Source: an uncultured Alistipes sp. (GTDB lineage Bacteria; Bacteroidota; Bacteroidia; Bacteroidales; UBA932). Taken from it: a DNA stretch of 41,202 nt. The translations under genes were made by a program, and so were the position numbers. Location: positions 1-41,202 of the forward strand of contig UQUN01000024.1 in assembly GCA_900544175.1 (NCBI GenBank). The letters are read 5' to 3'. Below are positions 25,651 through 33,460 of the stretch, piece after piece. Under the pieces are notes generated by a model. The model was not told the DNA's origin and made no database searches. It saw only the letters and a program-made list of their open reading frames with translations. Within the stretch, counting starts at the first letter, position 1, and every line of letters starts with the position of its first letter.

Positions 25651-27648
25651 ATGACAGATATAGAAAAGATTGAAGCGGAAAAGGAATATTCTGCTGACAG
25701 TATTCAGGTTCTGGAGGGACTGGAGGCAGTAAGGAAGCGTCCGTCTATGTATATCGGCGACATTGGCCCGAGGGGACTGCATCATCTTGTGTACGAAGTT
25801 GTGGACAACTCCATAGACGAGGCATTGGCGGGCTTCTGCAAGAATATTGAGGTCACTGTTCTTCCTGACAATTCTATACGTGTGAGGGATGACGGCCGCG
25901 GTATTCCTACCGGCATGCACGAGAAGGAGGGCCGTTCGGCCCTGGAGGTCGTTCTTACGGTTCTTCATGCCGGAGGTAAATTCAGTAAGGACAGCTATAA
26001 GGTGTCAGGTGGTCTTCACGGTGTCGGGGTGTCGTGCGTGAATGCACTTTCCGTATATCTCAAGGCGGAAGTCCACAGGGAGGGCAAGATATTCGTGCAG
26101 GAATACAGTCGGGGTGTTCCGCAGTATCCGGTCAAGACAGTAGGTGAGTGCGGGGATACAGGGACTATCATAACCTTCAAGCCTGACAGCGAGATATTCA
26201 GGATGACAACAGTATACGATGTCTCTGTCCTGGCCACCAGGCTAAGGGAGCTTGCATATCTCAACAAGGGGATCCGTCTGGTGCTTGTAGACGAGAGGAC
26301 ACCTGTGGCGGAGTCCGGTATGGAGACCATGGACGAGGTGGACAGGACTCCTTTCCGTCAGGAGTTCTATTCCGAACATGGACTGGTGGAGTTTGTCCAG
26401 TATCTGGACGGTACCCGTGAGAAACTTACCGAGAAGCCAATATCGCTCGAGACAGACAGGACAGGTATCCCGATTGAGATAGCGATGCAGTACAATACCG
26501 GCTTTTCTGAGAATATCCATTCTTATGTAAACAATATCAACACTATAGAGGGAGGTACCCATCTGACTGGATTCCGTCGCGGTCTGACCTCAACCCTGAA
26601 GGCTTATGCGGAGAAGAACGGATATTTGTCGAAACTCAAGTTTGATCTGGATGCATCAGATTTCAGAGAGGGACTGACAGCCGTGATCTCCGTGAAGGTG
26701 GCTGAACCGCAGTTCGAGGGACAGACAAAGACCAAACTTGGCAACAGCGAGGTTGATGCGGCTGTTTCCCAGGCGACAAAGGCGGCACTTGAGACATATT
26801 TGGAGGAGAATCCGAAGGATGCCAAGAATATAATAGACAAAGTAATACTTGCGGCGACTGCCCGTCATGCCGCCCGTAAGGCCCGCGAGCTCGTTCAGCG
26901 CAAGACGGTTATGTCAGGTGCTGGTCTGCCCGGCAAGTTGGCGGACTGCTCCAACCGTGACCCTGAGAAATGCGAGCTCTTTCTGGTAGAGGGAGACTCT
27001 GCGGGAGGAACGGCCAAGACAGGCCGTGACCGTACATATCAGGCCATACTTCCGCTTCGAGGAAAGATTCTCAATGTGGAGAAAGCAATGGAACATAAAG
27101 TGCTGGAGAGTGAGACTATCAGGAACATCTACACGGCTCTGGGCGTAACCATCGGTACGGAAGATGACAGCAAGGCCGCCAATCTGGACAGACTGCGTTA
27201 TCATAAGGTCATTATCATGACCGATGCCGATGTCGATGGAGCGCATATAGCCACTCTTATCCTTACATTCTTTTTCCGCTATATGCCCGATATGATCAAG
27301 AACGGCTATGTGTATATTGCCGCTCCGCCTCTTTACAAGGTGAAGAGCAAAAAAGGCAAGGAGGAGAAATATTGCTGGACCGAGGACGAGCGTATTGCCG
27401 CAATAGCCGAGATAGGCAAGGGTAATGACGGTTCCATCTATGTCCAGAGATACAAAGGTCTGGGTGAGATGAACGCCGAGCAGCTCAAGGAGACGACGAT
27501 GGACCCGGCTACAAGGCTTCTGCGTCAGGTCACGATAGACAATGCCGCCGAGGCCGACAGGATTTTCTCTATGCTGATGGGTGATGATGTGCCTCCACGC
27601 CGTGAGTTCATAGAGATGAACGCCAAGTACGCGAAAATTGACGCATAA
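25651..27648 (+). CDS. gyrB: DNA gyrase subunit B
   Basis: A 665-residue ATPase subunit of DNA gyrase, which introduces negative supercoils. The start at 25651 was chosen because the usual GyrB N-terminus (YSADSIQVLEGLEAVRKRPS) begins 12 residues later; an upstream in-frame start would swallow the promoter. The GHKL ATPase residues are E49 and N53 in YEVVDNSIDEAL, the DDGRGIPTG loop from D80, and GGLHGVGVSCVNALS. The TOPRIM domain has E447 in LVEGDSAGG and the metal motif TDADVDGAHI. It has the short single-domain C-terminus without the long insertion of E. coli GyrB. ParE is less likely given YKGLGEMNAEQL. Confidence 0.95.
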   Translation: MTDIEKIEAEKEYSADSIQVLEGLEAVRKRPSMYIGDIGPRGLHHLVYEVVDNSIDEALAGFCKNIEVTVLPDNSIRVRDDGRGIPTGMHEKEGRSALEVVLTVLHAGGKFSKDSYKVSGGLHGVGVSCVNALSVYLKAEVHREGKIFVQEYSRGVPQYPVKTVGECGDTGTIITFKPDSEIFRMTTVYDVSVLATRLRELAYLNKGIRLVLVDERTPVAESGMETMDEVDRTPFRQEFYSEHGLVEFVQYLDGTREKLTEKPISLETDRTGIPIEIAMQYNTGFSENIHSYVNNINTIEGGTHLTGFRRGLTSTLKAYAEKNGYLSKLKFDLDASDFREGLTAVISVKVAEPQFEGQTKTKLGNSEVDAAVSQATKAALETYLEENPKDAKNIIDKVILAATARHAARKARELVQRKTVMSGAGLPGKLADCSNRDPEKCELFLVEGDSAGGTAKTGRDRTYQAILPLRGKILNVEKAMEHKVLESETIRNIYTALGVTIGTEDDSKAANLDRLRYHKVIIMTDADVDGAHIATLILTFFFRYMPDMIKNGYVYIAAPPLYKVKSKKGKEEKYCWTEDERIAAIAEIGKGNDGSIYVQRYKGLGEMNAEQLKETTMDPATRLLRQVTIDNAAEADRIFSMLMGDDVPPRREFIEMNAKYAKIDA

Positions 27649-27667
27649 CTTATAAAAATACCATAAA

Positions 27668-28927
27668 ATGGACATTTTCGAAAGAATAAACAAAGACGAG
27701 GGAGGTCCGCTCGGACAGTACCGCGCAAGAGGTCACGGATATTTTACTTTCCCCAAGCTTGAGGGAGAGATAGCGCCGAGGATGATGTTCAACGGGCACG
27801 AGGTGCTCTGCTGGAGTCTCAACAATTATCTCGGCCTGGCCAACCATCCGGCAATACGGAAGATAGATGCCGAGGCTGCGGCAAGGTGGGGACTTGCATA
27901 TCCGATGGGCTCCAGGATGATGTCGGGGCAGACTTCGCTTCATGAGAGACTGGAGAAGGAGCTGGCCGAGTTCGAACAGAAGGAGGATGCATTCCTTTTC
28001 AACTTCGGGTATCAGGGAATCGTATCAACTATCGACGCACTTGTCAATCGTCATGATGTGATAGTCTATGATTCCGAGGCCCACGCGTGTCTGATCGACG
28101 GATGTCGTCTGCATATGGGCAAGAGAATGGTGTATCCTCACAACGATATAGAAAAATGCGAGAAGACCATCCAGCGTGCGCTCAAGGTATGCGAGGAGAC
28201 TGGCGGCGGAGTGCTGCTCATCACAGAGGGAGTGTACGGCATGACCGGTGCTCTCGGCATTCTTGACCAGATTGTTGCACTCAAGAAAAAGTATCAGTTC
28301 CGCATTCTCATAGACGATGCCCACGGCTTTGGTGTAATGGGTCCTCACGGACGCGGTACGTCCGAGCATTTCGGAGTGATGGACGGCATTGACCTGTATA
28401 TAGGCGCGTATGCCAAGTCCATGGCCATCATCGGTGGATTCGTGGCCGGTCCCAGGTCGATCATCAATTATCTCCGCTACAACCTCCGCTCTCAGATTTA
28501 TGCAAAGTCCCTTCCCATGCCCATCGTGGAGGGCTGCCTGAAGAGACTGGAGATTATCCGTGGCCCGGAGGGAGATGAGTTGCGCAAGAAACTGTGGACT
28601 GTTACACATGCGCTTCAGAACGGTTTCCGGGAGAGGGGATTCGATATAGGTCTAGCCCAGGCCTGCGTGACCCCTGTCTTTATCCATGGAACGGTTCCTC
28701 AGGCTACGAACATGCTTGTTGACCTTCGGGAAAACTACAATCTGTTCTGTTCGGTGGTCGTATATCCTGTGGTACCGAAAGGTGTCATCATGTTCAGGAT
28801 CATACCTACAGCCGCACATACTCTGGATGATGTCGAGTATACACTCAATGCATTCTCAGAGGCGAAGAAGAAGCTCGATGCCGGTCTGTATGACGGTGAC
28901 GATATTCAGGACAAGGCTCTCGGGTAA
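27668..28927 (+). CDS. Alpha-oxoamine synthase family PLP enzyme (KBL/SPT-like)
   Basis: A 419-residue fold-type I PLP enzyme of the alpha-oxoamine synthase family, which condenses an amino acid with an acyl-CoA and releases CO2. Members make 2-amino-3-ketobutyrate, 8-amino-7-oxononanoate, 5-aminolevulinate or 3-ketosphinganine. Visible features are the LNNYLGLANHP substrate loop, SRMMSGQTSLHERLE, the cofactor motif DDAHGFGVMG and the Schiff-base lysine K250 in AYAKSMAIIGG. A sphingolipid role is possible in Bacteroidota. However, the N-terminus (ERINKDEGGPLGQYRARGHG) and the SKS-to-AKS change differ from the well-studied serine palmitoyltransferases as I recall them. I therefore leave the substrate open. 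The gene begins 19 bases after gyrB and is followed by a terminator. Confidence 0.8.
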   Translation: MDIFERINKDEGGPLGQYRARGHGYFTFPKLEGEIAPRMMFNGHEVLCWSLNNYLGLANHPAIRKIDAEAAARWGLAYPMGSRMMSGQTSLHERLEKELAEFEQKEDAFLFNFGYQGIVSTIDALVNRHDVIVYDSEAHACLIDGCRLHMGKRMVYPHNDIEKCEKTIQRALKVCEETGGGVLLITEGVYGMTGALGILDQIVALKKKYQFRILIDDAHGFGVMGPHGRGTSEHFGVMDGIDLYIGAYAKSMAIIGGFVAGPRSIINYLRYNLRSQIYAKSLPMPIVEGCLKRLEIIRGPEGDELRKKLWTVTHALQNGFRERGFDIGLAQACVTPVFIHGTVPQATNMLVDLRENYNLFCSVVVYPVVPKGVIMFRIIPTAAHTLDDVEYTLNAFSEAKKKLDAGLYDGDDIQDKALG

Positions 28928-28963
28928 TGTCAGCCCTTGCGCTCCAGGTCCATTGACATAAGC

Positions 28964-29000
28964 GAAGCTTCCCGTAAGTGTCTGCGGGAGGCTTCATCTT
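28964..29000 (+). terminator. Rho-independent terminator after the oxoamine synthase
   Basis: GAAGCTTCCCG (28964-28974) pairs with CGGGAGGCTTC (28985-28995) as an 11-bp stem with one G-U pair and a 10-base loop. A short T-rich tract, ATCTTTT, follows. It closes the gyrB/oxoamine synthase transcript 16 bases before the next ATG. Confidence 0.75.
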
Positions 29001-29016
29001 TTACAAAATACGACAG

Positions 29017-31050
29017 ATGGAACAACAGAACTTTCTAAGAGACCCGAAAATATATTTGTCACTGCTTGTAGTGCTTGTGATGACTGTCCTGCTCTTTCCG
29101 GAGGAGGGTAAATTCAAGTACAATTACCAGGCTGGACGTCCGTGGGTGTACGAGACTCTGCTCTCGCCGATCGATTTCCCAATATTGAAGACCGAGCAGG
29201 AACTTCTTGCCGAGAAAGAGGAAAAGGCATCCCGGGTTATACCGTACTTCAACTACGACAATGCTGTAGTGAACACTCAGATCAAGAGACTGCGTGCAAT
29301 GCAGGGCTCACAGGATGTCAATGAGCATGTGCTGTACTTTATCATCGAGTCCTTGTACAAGGTATACTCCACTGGTATCCTGCCGTCCATGGACGAGAAT
29401 ACGGCCTCGGCAGGCACTATTGTGGTGCAGAGAGACAAAAGAGCGCAGGAGATTCCTTTGGCGGAAGTCTATACGCCACGGAAAGCCGAAGATTACATGA
29501 AGCACCATCTGTCAATGAGTTTCCCTGCCTATGATCCCGACTCTCTATATTCATCGTACGGCATTTCCGGATTCATCGTTCCCAATCTGGAGTATGATCA
29601 ATACAAGACAGACCTGTTCCACAAGGATGCAGTGGACTATATATCGCCGACAAAAGGCATGGTGTATGCGGGTCAGCTCATCGTGTCAGAGGGTGAGATA
29701 GTGACTACTGAGATAGAGCAGCTTCTGGACTCGTTCAAGAAGGAGTATGAACTTACATACGGATACTCGGAGTCGTCCATCGGACTGCGTACGGGACATT
29801 TCATCCTCTGTCTCATGATTCTGGCCTCGCTTTTTGCCGTTGTGTATTTTACGCATAAGGATATATTGCGGAAACGCAAGGTCTTCGCATTCATACTTAC
29901 CCTGTATGCCCTTATTTTTTTGCTTACGGTTATTATAAGGAGCATTGATATCGACTATCTGTATATAGTACCGTATTCGGTATTCGCGATATATCTCATC
30001 ATGTTCTTTGCCAGGCGATATGTGTATCCCATATATACGGTGATGCTGCTGCCTTTGCTGTTCATGAGTGACAGTGGCATCGAGCTTTATTTCATGAATC
30101 TTACGGGAGGCATCATTGCCATAGTCTCATTCAAGTATTTCAACAAAGGCTGGCTGCAGTTTCTTAATTCCCTGTTCATATTCATCGGTATGTCTCTCAA
30201 CTATATCGGCTTTCTCCTGTCAGGAGACGGTACTTTGGCGATGTTCAACCTCAAGGTGGAATTCCGGATGGCAGTCAACTCACTGCTTGTAATCGCTGCG
30301 TATCCGGTCGCGTTTATTTTTGAGAGGATATTCTCACTCGTCTCCCATTCAAGGCTGATAGATCTTTCGGATACCAACAACAAGCTGCTCCGTGAGTTGT
30401 CCCAGAAAGCACCGGGGACCTTCCAGCATTCACTTCAGGTAGCCAATCTGGCTTCAGAGGCTGCACGCGAGGTTGGTGCGGACATGATACTTGCAAGGGT
30501 GGGGGCCTTGTATCACGATATAGGAAAGATGAGGAATCCACAGTGTTTTGTGGAGAACTCTCCAGTTGGAGTCAATTACCATAAAGGGCTTTCTCCGATA
30601 GAGAGTGCGCAGCAGATTATAAGGCATGTGGATGACGGGGTGGAAATCGCCAGAAAGAACAAGCTGCCCGAGGTTGTCATAGATTTTATTCGAACACATC
30701 ATGCGCAGACTGTCACATTCTATTTTTATGCGCAGTACTGCAATGCCGGTGGAGATCCTGAGAACAAGGAACCGTTCACCTATCATGGGGAACTGCCAAG
30801 GACGAAGGAACAGGTGATAGTACTTATGGCAGATGCCGTTGAGGCTGCTTCTAGGTCCTTGAAGGACTATACTCCTGAGAGCATATCCGCTTTGGTTGAC
30901 TCAATCATAAGCAAAAGGCTGTCAGACTCCCAGCTTGTCGAGGCCGACATATCGATAAAGGATGTGGAAACTGTAAAGAAGATGTTCAAGGAGCGTCTGG
31001 AACAGGTATATCATGAGAGAATAGCTTATCCTACTATCAAAAAGGCTTGA
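29017..31050 (+). CDS. pgpH: PgpH-type 7TM-HD phosphodiesterase
   Basis: A 677-residue membrane protein of the 7TMR-HDED class, whose characterised members (PgpH) hydrolyse cyclic di-AMP. A first membrane anchor (about 11-28) is followed by a long extracytoplasmic domain (to about 245), then a cluster of hydrophobic segments to about 435. The cytoplasmic C-terminal HD domain begins at GTFQHSLQVANLASEAA and has the metal motif YHDIGKM with H500 and D501, then HHAQTVTFYFYAQY. The ATG at 29017 was preferred to one 13 codons upstream inside the terminator. The c-di-AMP substrate is inferred from family. Confidence 0.88.
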   Translation: MEQQNFLRDPKIYLSLLVVLVMTVLLFPEEGKFKYNYQAGRPWVYETLLSPIDFPILKTEQELLAEKEEKASRVIPYFNYDNAVVNTQIKRLRAMQGSQDVNEHVLYFIIESLYKVYSTGILPSMDENTASAGTIVVQRDKRAQEIPLAEVYTPRKAEDYMKHHLSMSFPAYDPDSLYSSYGISGFIVPNLEYDQYKTDLFHKDAVDYISPTKGMVYAGQLIVSEGEIVTTEIEQLLDSFKKEYELTYGYSESSIGLRTGHFILCLMILASLFAVVYFTHKDILRKRKVFAFILTLYALIFLLTVIIRSIDIDYLYIVPYSVFAIYLIMFFARRYVYPIYTVMLLPLLFMSDSGIELYFMNLTGGIIAIVSFKYFNKGWLQFLNSLFIFIGMSLNYIGFLLSGDGTLAMFNLKVEFRMAVNSLLVIAAYPVAFIFERIFSLVSHSRLIDLSDTNNKLLRELSQKAPGTFQHSLQVANLASEAAREVGADMILARVGALYHDIGKMRNPQCFVENSPVGVNYHKGLSPIESAQQIIRHVDDGVEIARKNKLPEVVIDFIRTHHAQTVTFYFYAQYCNAGGDPENKEPFTYHGELPRTKEQVIVLMADAVEAASRSLKDYTPESISALVDSIISKRLSDSQLVEADISIKDVETVKKMFKERLEQVYHERIAYPTIKKA

Positions 31051-31075
31051 GGGGAATAATTTTTCATTATCTTTG
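31047..31075 (+). promoter_or_regulatory. tmRNA promoter
   Basis: A TTG at 31047-31049, overlapping the pgpH stop, and an exact -7 element TATCTTTG (31068-31075) are 18 bases apart. The mature tmRNA 5' end is 12 bases further on. Strong promoters are expected for this abundant RNA. Confidence 0.65.
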
Positions 31076-31086
31076 CATTTTAAAAA

Positions 31087-31478
31087 GGGGATGTTTTGGT
31101 TTTGACAGCACAAGACATCGGAATGTAAGCATACCGGGGTTGAAACCTACCTCGTTATCAAGGTTTCAAAGCCAATAACTGGCAACAACAATTATGCGCT
31201 CGCTGCGTAGTAAACGGAGTTTACTGCCTTAATCGCAGTCGCCAAGGGCGATAGCGACGAGTATCCCGCCTGACTTTCTGCCTGCCATGTCAGGTATATG
31301 GGGTATCATTCAAGCAGGATGCGGTCACTGACTCCCTTAATGTGGCCAAAGACTGAAGGGATAAGAACAGGATAGCATGTCTGTCTGCAGTCTTGTTACG
31401 AAAAACAACGGCAGAATAAGTATGTAGAAAGCACTCGGGTGCTGTGTCTGGACGGCGGTTCGAGTCCGCCCATCTCCA
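31087..31478 (+). ncRNA. ssrA: tmRNA (SsrA)
   Basis: A 392-base transfer-messenger RNA that rescues ribosomes stalled on broken messages and tags the product for proteolysis. The 5' end GGGGATG pairs with CATCTCC at the 3' end (one G-U). The 3' half has a T arm GGCGG/CCGCC with loop TTCGAGT, and the 5' half has the D-like TTTTGGTTTTGACAG. The tag frame is at 31181-31210. The 3' end continues as ACA, so a full CCA end is not encoded. The ugd ATG lies 17 bases after the end. A tyrosine recombinase gene is not adjacent. Confidence 0.95.
31181..31210 (+). other. tmRNA proteolysis-tag reading frame
   Basis: Nine codons from the resume codon GGC encode GNNNYALAA and end at TAG (31208-31210). With the alanine from the charged RNA the full tag is AGNNNYALAA. 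The ALAA ending is the ClpXP degron common in bacteria, and the whole tag closely resembles those of other Bacteroidota. Confidence 0.9.
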
Positions 31479-31495
31479 CAAAGTCACTTAACAAT

Positions 31496-32833
31496 ATGAA
31501 TGTAGCAGTTGTCGGCAGCGGATATGTAGGCCTCGTGTCCGGGGTCTGCTTTTCTGAAATGGGCGCCAGTGTATGGTGCGTGGATGTAGATACTGTAAAA
31601 ATAGAGAATCTGAAGAAAGGGGTGCTTCCGATATTCGAGGAAGGACTTCAGGAGATGGTGGACAAGAACTTGTCAGACGGCAGGCTGCATTTCACGATAT
31701 CGTTGAAGGATTGTCTGGACAAGGTTGATGTGGTTTTCATTGCTGTGGGAACACCTCCTGGAGAGGACGGATCCGCAGATGTCTCGCATGTCATGGAAGT
31801 GGCAAGTGAATTCGGGAAGCATATTGCAAAGTATACGCTTCTGGTCATGAAAAGCACCGTCCCTGTCGGTACCTGTTTCAAGGTACGTGAGACTGTGGAG
31901 AAGGAACTCAGAGCCAGAAATGTTTCGGTGCCGTTCGATATAGCCTCCAATCCGGAGTTCCTGAAGGAAGGCGTGGCCATAAAGGATTTCATGACGCCGG
32001 ACAGGGTTGTGATAGGCGTGGAAAGCGAAAGGGCGAGAGACATGCTGGCCTCTTTGTACAGACCATTTCTTTTGAACAACTACAGGGTTATATTCATGGA
32101 TATCCTGTCGGCGGAGATGACAAAGTATGCATCCAACGCCATGCTCGCCACTCGAATAAGTTTCATGAATGAGATAGCTGCGTTGTGCGAGTTTACAGGA
32201 GCTGATGTCAGCAAGGTGCGGGCCGGTATGGCTTCGGACAGCCGGATAGGCTCCAAGTTCCTGTATCCTGGCTGCGGTTACGGCGGGTCATGTTTTCCTA
32301 AAGATGTCAATGCGTTGATCAGTATGGCTGGAACCTACGGGTACAGGATGAAAGTCATCAGTGCTGTAGAGGAAGTGAATAATGAGCAGAAAAAGGTGGT
32401 TTTCAGAAAATTGCAGGAAGCATTTGGTGGTGCTCTCAAAGGATGTACAGTGGCTTTGTGGGGGCTTGCATTCAAGCCGTGTACCGATGACATGCGGGAG
32501 GCTCCGTCTATTGTGACTGTGTCAATGCTTCTCGAGGCAGGGGCCGAAGTAAGGGTATTTGATCCAGTGGCAATGCCCTCAGCCAGGTCTGTTTTTGGAG
32601 ACTCGGTGGTCTATTGCAATGATATATATGATGTGGCATCGGGTGCGGATGCAGTCGCTTTGCTTACAGAGTGGAAGCAGTTCCGTATACCTGACTGGAC
32701 ACGGTTGAGGAAAGTCATGAGAGGCAATGTCTTTGTAGACGGCCGCAATATCTATAATCCTGTTGACCTCGACAGGGCAGGTTTCGAGTATTACTGCGTA
32801 GGGAGGCGTCATAACGGAAAGACCGCTCTGTAG
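31496..32833 (+). CDS. ugd: UDP-glucose 6-dehydrogenase
   Basis: A 445-residue NAD-dependent enzyme that oxidises UDP-glucose to UDP-glucuronate for surface polysaccharide synthesis. The N-terminal Rossmann motif is VVGSGYVGLVSG, the middle holds SNPEFLKEG, and the catalytic cysteine is C266 in GGSCFPKD. The C-terminal UDP-binding domain has WGLAFKPCTDDMREAPS. The ATG at 31496 is certain, as upstream in-frame codons belong to the tmRNA. Other nucleotide-sugar 6-dehydrogenases (UDP-ManNAc, GDP-Man) have different signature loops, and the fit to UDP-glucose is good. The gene begins just after tmRNA with no promoter seen between them. Its tail overlaps the LysE gene by 25 bases. Confidence 0.93.
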   Translation: MNVAVVGSGYVGLVSGVCFSEMGASVWCVDVDTVKIENLKKGVLPIFEEGLQEMVDKNLSDGRLHFTISLKDCLDKVDVVFIAVGTPPGEDGSADVSHVMEVASEFGKHIAKYTLLVMKSTVPVGTCFKVRETVEKELRARNVSVPFDIASNPEFLKEGVAIKDFMTPDRVVIGVESERARDMLASLYRPFLLNNYRVIFMDILSAEMTKYASNAMLATRISFMNEIAALCEFTGADVSKVRAGMASDSRIGSKFLYPGCGYGGSCFPKDVNALISMAGTYGYRMKVISAVEEVNNEQKKVVFRKLQEAFGGALKGCTVALWGLAFKPCTDDMREAPSIVTVSMLLEAGAEVRVFDPVAMPSARSVFGDSVVYCNDIYDVASGADAVALLTEWKQFRIPDWTRLRKVMRGNVFVDGRNIYNPVDLDRAGFEYYCVGRRHNGKTAL

Positions 32834-33450
32834 ATTCCTTCGAACATAGAAATGATTCCAAGTGCCATTATCGCTATTCCGGCGATTCGGTTGATCATTA
32901 TCAGTTGCCTGAGCCGTAGCTTGTTCCTGAACATGTTTATGGATGTGGATAGGATATGCCACCATATGACTGCTCCTGAGAACACTCCGGCAAGTGTGAC
33001 GGATATAAGGTTGGCCGGCTCGTTTCCGTTATGGTTTATGCCTATGAATGCGAATAGTCCGAGCATCAGGAAGAATGCTCCAGGATTGCTGATTGTCATT
33101 ATAATGGTGGAGAAAAAATCCTGCCAGTATCTTTTGTTGCCTGACTTGATCCGTTTTATCTGTTTGACAGGATTGGTCATGAACAGTCTGACTCCGAATA
33201 TGCCGACTATCACGCCTCCTGCAATCATGACAATGTTCTTGTAGTCTGAGAGTATGTGCTGGACGAAAGACAGGCTTAGCAAGGCTATGGCAGCGAAAAA
33301 TGTGTCTGTTACGGCAGCTCCGAGTCCTGTGATGAAACCGGAGTGCCTGCCTTTGCTCAGTGTCCTTTGGATACAAAGGACTCCTATCGGGCCCAATGGA
33401 ACCGATGCGCAGATACCTACTACAAGACCCTTGAGAAAAAGTATGAGCAT
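32809..33450 (-). CDS. LysE/RhtB-family transporter
   Basis: A 213-residue inner-membrane protein with about six hydrophobic segments. Its start MLILFLKGLVVGICASVPLG (1-20) contains the LysE-family pattern G-x-x-x-S-x-P-G-P-I, followed by RTLSKGRHSGFITGLGAA. The family exports amino acids or related small molecules; the substrate here cannot be told. A much longer upstream reading into the preceding gene was rejected because its amino acids lack any family character. It begins 10 bases after the DUF5106-type protein, so it is the third gene of the coaD operon. Confidence 0.85.
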   Translation of the reverse strand: MLILFLKGLVVGICASVPLGPIGVLCIQRTLSKGRHSGFITGLGAAVTDTFFAAIALLSLSFVQHILSDYKNIVMIAGGVIVGIFGVRLFMTNPVKQIKRIKSGNKRYWQDFFSTIIMTISNPGAFFLMLGLFAFIGINHNGNEPANLISVTLAGVFSGAVIWWHILSTSINMFRNKLRLRQLIMINRIAGIAIMALGIISMFEGIYRAVFPL

Positions 33451-33460
33451 GTTACTGGCT

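Noticed and set aside
31290..31487. Minus-strand small ORF in the tmRNA region
   Set aside because: It is antisense to the 3' domain of tmRNA and has no protein features.
31439..31495. N-terminal extension of ugd
   Set aside because: It lies in the tmRNA 3' end. The Rossmann motif begins immediately after the ATG at 31496.
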